Of a DNA stretch of 64,000 nt, positions 60,299 through 64,000 are shown in pieces. The translations under genes were made by a program, and so were the position numbers. Each line of letters opens with the position of its first letter. Within the stretch, counting starts at the first letter, position 1. Below the pieces are notes generated by a model, which saw nothing but the letters and a program-made list of their open reading frames with translations, was not told the origin of the DNA and searched no databases. Source of the DNA: Bacillus siamensis KCTC 13613 (GTDB lineage Bacteria > Bacillota > Bacilli > Bacillales > Bacillaceae); contig NZ_AJVF01000039.1 of the NCBI RefSeq assembly GCF_000262045.1, forward strand, positions 682,001 to 746,000, written 5' to 3'.

Positions 60299-61687
60299 AT
60301 GGACTACAGAATTGAAAAAGACACCATGGGAGAAGTTAAAGTTCCGGCAGATAAATTTTGGGGCGCTCAGACACAGCGCAGCAAAGAGAACTTCAAAATC
60401 GGTTCAGAAAAAATGCCTCAGCGTATTGTGAAGGCGTTTGCAATTTTAAAAAGGAGCACGGCGATCGCTAACGAACGCCTCGGCAATTTAGAGTCTGAAA
60501 AAGCACAGGCGATTGCCGCTGTATGTGATGACGTATTAAACGGCAAATACGACGATAACTTTCCGCTCGTTGTCTGGCAGACGGGAAGCGGCACACAAAG
60601 CAACATGAATATGAACGAAGTGGTGGCCAACCGCGCGACTGCTTTATTGAAAGAAAAAAATTCTGATCTGAAGATTCATCCGAATGATGACGTCAACCGC
60701 AGCCAAAGCTCAAACGATACATTCCCGACGGCGATGCACGTTGCGGCGGTCCTTGCCGTATATGAGCAGCTCGTTCCGGCCCTTGATCAGCTGCGCGAGA
60801 CACTTGACGAAAAAGCGAAAGCGTATCAAGACATTGTGAAAATCGGACGCACGCATTTGCAGGACGCGACTCCGCTGACACTCGGACAGGAAATCAGCGG
60901 CTGGGTATACATGCTTGACCGTTCTAAAGAAATGATTCTTGAGTCAACGGAAAAAATCCGCGCGCTTGCGATCGGCGGCACGGCAGTCGGTACGGGAATC
61001 AACGCCCATCCGCAGTTCGGTGAATTCGTCGCGGAAGAAATCACAAAAGTAACGGGGCAGACGTTCAAAAGCTCGCCTAACAAATTCCATGCGCTGACAA
61101 GCCATGATGAAATCACTCACGTTCACGGTGCCTTAAAAGCATTGGCTGCCGACCTGATGAAGATTGCCAACGATGTCAGATGGCTGGCAAGCGGCCCGCG
61201 CTGCGGAATCGGCGAAATCGTCATTCCTGAAAATGAGCCGGGAAGCTCTATCATGCCGGGCAAAGTCAACCCGACGCAAAGTGAGGCGCTGACAATGATC
61301 GCCGCGCAAGTGATGGGAAATGACGCGACAATCGGATTTGCGGCCAGCCAAGGAAACTTCGAGCTGAACGTCTTCAAGCCGGTTATCATTTATAACTTCC
61401 TGCAGACAGTGCAGCTTCTCAGTGACGGAATGAATTCCTTCCATGACAAATGCGCTGTCGGTATTGAGCCGAACCAGGAAACCATTCAGGAAAACCTTTC
61501 TAACTCATTAATGCTTGTTACGGCGCTTAACCCGCACATCGGTTATGAAAACGCCGCAAAAATCGCCAAGCTTGCCCATAAAGAAGGCCTGACGCTGAAA
61601 GAAGCGGCATTACAGCTGAACCTTCTGACGGAAGAACAATTTAATGAAATGGTGCGTCCGGAAGATATGGTGCACCCGAAAGCATAA
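60299..61687 (+). CDS. citG: fumarate hydratase, class II
   Basis: A 462-residue homotetrameric TCA-cycle enzyme interconverting fumarate and malate. Signatures are [63 protein letters not shown] and the superfamily motif [13 protein letters not shown], which carries the catalytic loop Ser. TGGAGGG precedes ATG 60299. Identical length to B. subtilis CitG (FumC). Confidence 0.97.
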   Translation: MDYRIEKDTMGEVKVPADKFWGAQTQRSKENFKIGSEKMPQRIVKAFAILKRSTAIANERLGNLESEKAQAIAAVCDDVLNGKYDDNFPLVVWQTGSGTQSNMNMNEVVANRATALLKEKNSDLKIHPNDDVNRSQSSNDTFPTAMHVAAVLAVYEQLVPALDQLRETLDEKAKAYQDIVKIGRTHLQDATPLTLGQEISGWVYMLDRSKEMILESTEKIRALAIGGTAVGTGINAHPQFGEFVAEEITKVTGQTFKSSPNKFHALTSHDEITHVHGALKALAADLMKIANDVRWLASGPRCGIGEIVIPENEPGSSIMPGKVNPTQSEALTMIAAQVMGNDATIGFAASQGNFELNVFKPVIIYNFLQTVQLLSDGMNSFHDKCAVGIEPNQETIQENLSNSLMLVTALNPHIGYENAAKIAKLAHKEGLTLKEAALQLNLLTEEQFNEMVRPEDMVHPKA

Positions 61688-61690
61688 ACA

Positions 61691-61725
61691 GAAAGAACGG
61701 CTGCAGTCATTGCGGCCGTTCTTCT
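61691..61725. terminator. bidirectional terminator between citG and yuxN
   Basis: The stem AAGAACGGCtGCA / TGCgGCCGTTCTT, 13 bp with one mismatch, loop GTCAT. It overlaps the stop codon of yuxN. Confidence 0.85.
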
Positions 61726-62599
61726 AAATAAATTGCTGTTTCAGTAAAAATCTGAGCTGTTCTGCATCTTCAGCCAGCAGGTCGGATTCCTTCAAATTCA
61801 GAATCATTCCTTTGATGATTGCCGGTTTCGGCGACTTTTTCTTCATTTCCGCTTCAAGAATATCCAAGCTCTCGGTGTATTCAGATGCTTGCGGCTTGTC
61901 CATCGTGCTGATGCGCGCACGGAGGGTCTGCAAGATTGATTGGCTTAAAGGATCGGGCTTCCCGTTATGAAGAGGCCCAAACAGTGAGCTTGCCTCATCA
62001 AGAGAAATAAACGCTTCATCATGTCTGTCCGCCATTCCGTTTACGATGTCATCAATTCTGTGAATCACGGTATTTGCGAGAAGCGCAGGCTGTACAGACC
62101 GGCCGGTCAGAATGAGATATTCAAGATACATCTGACTGATTCCTTCTATTAAAAAACAAAGCTCGGCGGTGTATGGTTCGGCTTTTTCTCCGTAAATAGC
62201 AAGAAGACTGTCGATATGAAACTGCAGGATCGACCGGCGGATTCTCTTTCCGCACTGGGCCACTTCTTCGGTATAAGGAAGTGAACCGTCTTTCATCTGC
62301 ACGGTAATAAAATCTTTATGGGCGAGAATCGATTCATAAAACACCGCAAGCTGTTTTTGATAAGCGGCTCTCGGGCTGTCACCCTCTGTTTGGATCGTCG
62401 TGATTCGGGTAAACGTCTTATCATAGTAGTAATTCAGCATGGACAGAAGCAGTGCTTCTTTGGAAGGAAAATGAAGATAAAAAGCGCCTTTTGAGATTTT
62501 GCATTCATCGGCGATTTCCTGAACCGATGTTGATTTGTACCCTTTTCGGGCAAACAGTTTAATTGCTGCTTCAATAATCAGCTTTTCTTTTTCCTTCAA
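61724..62599 (-). CDS. yuxN: TetR/AcrR-family transcriptional regulator YuxN
   Basis: A 291-residue repressor. The N-terminal TetR helix-turn-helix is IIEAAIKLFARKGYKSTSVQEIADECKISKGAFYLHFPSKEALLLSM, quoted in part; the remaining 230 residues form a helical ligand-binding domain. TTG 62599 is chosen because AAAGGGTGG lies 6-8 bases upstream; GTG 62608 lies within that site. The upstream region has a TTGACC-N17-TATAAT promoter on the minus strand and two TGACYNNATGGTCA palindromes, which suggests autoregulation and control of the divergent small gene at 62778. Confidence 0.88.
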   Translation of the reverse strand: MKEKEKLIIEAAIKLFARKGYKSTSVQEIADECKISKGAFYLHFPSKEALLLSMLNYYYDKTFTRITTIQTEGDSPRAAYQKQLAVFYESILAHKDFITVQMKDGSLPYTEEVAQCGKRIRRSILQFHIDSLLAIYGEKAEPYTAELCFLIEGISQMYLEYLILTGRSVQPALLANTVIHRIDDIVNGMADRHDEAFISLDEASSLFGPLHNGKPDPLSQSILQTLRARISTMDKPQASEYTESLDILEAEMKKKSPKPAIIKGMILNLKESDLLAEDAEQLRFLLKQQFI

Positions 62600-62647
62600 T
62601 GGTTCCACCCTTTCGGAGCCAGGAGGCTGGCTTGTGCTTCACGTGTG

Positions 62648-62661
62648 TGACTATATGGTCA
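62648..62661. promoter_or_regulatory. TetR-type operator 1 (yuxN leader)
   Basis: TGACTATATGGTCA, a TGAC/GTCA-bounded palindrome in the untranslated leader of yuxN. It shares 11 of 14 bases with operator 2. Confidence 0.65.
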
Positions 62662-62695
62662 TATTGATATTCTGTAAATTTAACCTGATTGTAAC

Positions 62696-62724
62696 TTGTT
62701 TTTTTGTCTTGTTTTATTTATATT
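62696..62724 (+). promoter_or_regulatory. plus-strand promoter for the 54-residue gene
   Basis: TTGTTT (62696-62701), a 17-base spacer and TATATT (62719-62724). Its expected start is just before operator 2. Confidence 0.5.
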
Positions 62725-62750
62725 ATAAAGTGAGCTGACCGAATGGTCAA
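62722..62750 (-). promoter_or_regulatory. sigma-A promoter of yuxN
   Basis: On the minus strand TTGACC (62750-62745), 17 bases and TATAAT (62727-62722). The -35 lies inside operator 2. Confidence 0.7.
62736..62749. promoter_or_regulatory. TetR-type operator 2
   Basis: TGACCGAATGGTCA overlaps the yuxN -35 and the start of the divergent plus-strand transcript. Occupancy would block both promoters. Confidence 0.7.
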
Positions 62751-62777
62751 AGTTCTGGCGAAAGGGTGAATCTGAAA

Positions 62778-62942
62778 ATGAAAGAATTAGATGAAATGAT
62801 CAGCCGCTTGCGAAACAGAGGAATTAAAGTCGAAAAGGTGAAATATCCGAAAAAGACGATTTGTGAAAAGAAATGGGTTCATCAATGCCAAAAACCGCTG
62901 AAAACAAACTACAGAGATTTTAACGGCTACTCCTTCACATAA
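62778..62942 (+). CDS. hypothetical small basic protein, divergent from yuxN
   Basis: An open frame of 54 residues: MKELDEMISRLRNRGIKVEK, then VKYPKKTICEKKWVHQCQKP and LKTNYRDFNGYSFT. It is Lys/Arg-rich, with two cysteines (TICEKKWVHQC) and no membrane segment. AAAGGGTGA lies 8-9 bases before ATG 62778, and a plausible promoter and TetR-type operator lie upstream. I do not recognise the family. It fills the yuxN-cssS gap, and its stop is followed at once by the cssS terminator. Confidence 0.6.
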   Translation: MKELDEMISRLRNRGIKVEKVKYPKKTICEKKWVHQCQKPLKTNYRDFNGYSFT

Positions 62943-62972
62943 AAAAAGACTGCAATGAAACACTACAGTCTA
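62941..62972 (-). terminator. cssS terminator
   Basis: On the minus strand AGACTG / CAGTCT with inner GTG-like pairing, followed by T7; it overlaps the cssS stop codon. Confidence 0.72.
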
Positions 62973-64000
62973 CTTTGGTATGATAATCCGATAGATTACA
63001 CCCGATTGGTCATTTTCAATTGAAATTGATGCTTTATGCAGGGTTAAAATCCGTTTTACGATGCTGAGTCCTATGCCGAACTCGCCTTTCTTCCCTTTAT
63101 TAAAAGGCTCGTACAAGCTGGATAGCATCTCATCCTCAATCGGAGGCCCGTCATTTTTAACCGTCATGACAATCTGCTGCTGATTTTGGCTGATCCGAAT
63201 GTGAATCGCCGTTTCTGCATAGCGGATTTGATTTTCAAGAATGTTTTCGAGGAGCTTGCCCCATTGTTCCGGATCACCGGGCATCATCAATACATCTTCT
63301 GTTTCAAAGGTCCACGATAATTCCTTCCGGGCCCATTTGAGCCGCTCAACGACTTCTTCCGTGACTTTCACAAGGTCAAATGTCTCATGGTGCACCCGCT
63401 GCTTCATTAAATAATCAAGCTTCGTTAAATATAATAAATCCTTAATTTTCTTCTCAAGCTTTTCTGCTTCGCCTTCAATGACATCAATTGTGTTTTTCAG
63501 GTCCCCCTTAGGAAAAATCCCGTCCTTTATTGATTGAGTATAGCCCCTTATCACCATGACAGGCGTTTTTAAATCATGAGAGATATTTTGCAGGAGCGTT
63601 CTTTCCGTTTCATCCTTTTGCACCAGCTTGCTCCGCATGTCTTCAATGGTGTGGCCTAATTTTCCGATTTCATCTTTTCTGTCGACGATGACCGGATCAT
63701 CCCAGTCCTGTTCGGAAATCCGTTTGACATGCTTTTCTAAGGAGACGAGCGGACGCGAGAGATATTTGGCAAGCCAAATCGCCGGAATCCAGCTTAACAA
63801 AATGACGCCGGCAAGGATAAAGAGCAGCTGCTTAAACAGGGTGTATGACAGATCATCACGGTAAGAATCAAGCGCATATGACAGCATCATCGCATCCTGA
63901 CCGTTAATGGTGAGGCCTTTTTTAATGACGAAAAACACTTTTTCCCCGCCGATGTCCGCGCTGTATCGTTTCGTGACGCTGTGCTGGCGGCCCGCGAGCT
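62970..64000 (-). CDS. cssS: secretion-stress sensor histidine kinase CssS, 5' end outside window
   Basis: The frame stays open to the right edge (TKRYSADIGGEKVFFVIKKG precedes the first internal start), so about 343 C-terminal residues are seen of about 450. Visible parts in order: the end of the extracytoplasmic sensor; the second membrane helix (LLFILAGVILLSWIPAIWL); HAMP; HisKA with LLQNISHDLKTPVMVIRGYT (phosphorylated His); and HATPase with LENILENQIRYAET, KNDGPPIEDEML and GEFGIGLSIVKRIL. In B. subtilis CssS senses misfolded secreted proteins and with CssR induces htrA/htrB. Its position next to yuxN-citG fits. Confidence 0.9.
   Translation of the reverse strand, partial: LAGRQHSVTKRYSADIGGEKVFFVIKKGLTINGQDAMMLSYALDSYRDDLSYTLFKQLLFILAGVILLSWIPAIWLAKYLSRPLVSLEKHVKRISEQDWDDPVIVDRKDEIGKLGHTIEDMRSKLVQKDETERTLLQNISHDLKTPVMVIRGYTQSIKDGIFPKGDLKNTIDVIEGEAEKLEKKIKDLLYLTKLDYLMKQRVHHETFDLVKVTEEVVERLKWARKELSWTFETEDVLMMPGDPEQWGKLLENILENQIRYAETAIHIRISQNQQQIVMTVKNDGPPIEDEMLSSLYEPFNKGKKGEFGIGLSIVKRILTLHKASISIENDQSGVIYRIIIPK

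Noticed and set aside
1..64000. CRISPR arrays, tRNA/rRNA genes, insertion sequences, prophage
   Set aside because: No regularly spaced repeats, tRNA-like cloverleaf, transposase or phage structural genes were recognised; accessory genes show no flanking direct repeats that I could see.

Overview
The window is chromosomal DNA of a Bacillus of the B. subtilis group. Gene order follows the B. subtilis 168 segment that runs from cssS/citG through gerA, lia, yvq, yvr, fhu, yvs and yvg to copZA/csoR and azoR2, shown here in reverse. Protein divergence from my memory of the 168 proteins, and several genes that 168 lacks at these positions, fit the B. amyloliquefaciens/velezensis branch. That assignment is inference from synteny and remembered sequences, not from a search. 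I see no rRNA, tRNA, CRISPR array or insertion sequence. Only one gene-free stretch exceeds 300 bases (31869-32280), and it holds a lysine riboswitch.

Layout. 1-3.1 kb: the 3' part of a flavin monooxygenase, azoreductase AzoR2 and inositol dehydrogenase IolW. 3.1-8.5 kb: metal homeostasis (CsoR, CopZ, CopA, CadA) with recognisable operators. 8.6-9.7 kb: the BdbDC thiol oxidase pair. 9.7-10.5 kb: an accessory secreted metzincin protease. 10.7-21.4 kb: YvgT, HelD, sulfite reductase CysJI, antiporter NhaK, secreted YvgO and the aldo-keto reductase YvgN. 21.5-26.5 kb: an accessory five-gene block (response regulator, kinase, ABC ATPase, two permeases) resembling the LnrJK/LnrLMN antibiotic-resistance system. 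26.6-31.5 kb: ModBA with divergent regulator YvgK, the lipoteichoic acid synthase paralogue YvgJ, and YvsG. 31.7-33.7 kb: spore protein SspJ and the lysine-riboswitch-controlled permease YvsH. 33.7-34.7 kb: an accessory methyltransferase under a consensus promoter.

34.8-38.9 kb: the hydroxamate siderophore importer FhuD/FhuBGC with two Fur boxes. 38.9-41.8 kb: the SigO-RsoA split sigma factor with YvrL, oxalate decarboxylase OxdC and YvrJ. 42-46.2 kb: the YvrHG two-component system, YvrE and YvrD. 46.4-50.2 kb: cobalamin uptake and adenosylation (YvrCBA-YvqK). 50.3-51.6 kb: an MFS exporter. 51.8-56.3 kb: the cell-envelope stress system LiaIHGFSR. 56.3-59.9 kb: the GerA germinant receptor. 60-64 kb: a small DUF3970-like protein, fumarase, TetR regulator YuxN with a newly visible small divergent gene, and the 3' part of the kinase CssS.

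Most of the region is conserved core genome. The parts worth a second look are the accessory insertions (metzincin, Lnr-like block, methyltransferase), a pair of identical-pattern operators between yuxN and an unannotated-looking 54-residue gene, a second CsoR-like palindrome inside copZ-copA, a structured leader ahead of nhaK, and the apparent lack of a cobalamin riboswitch ahead of the B12 operon.
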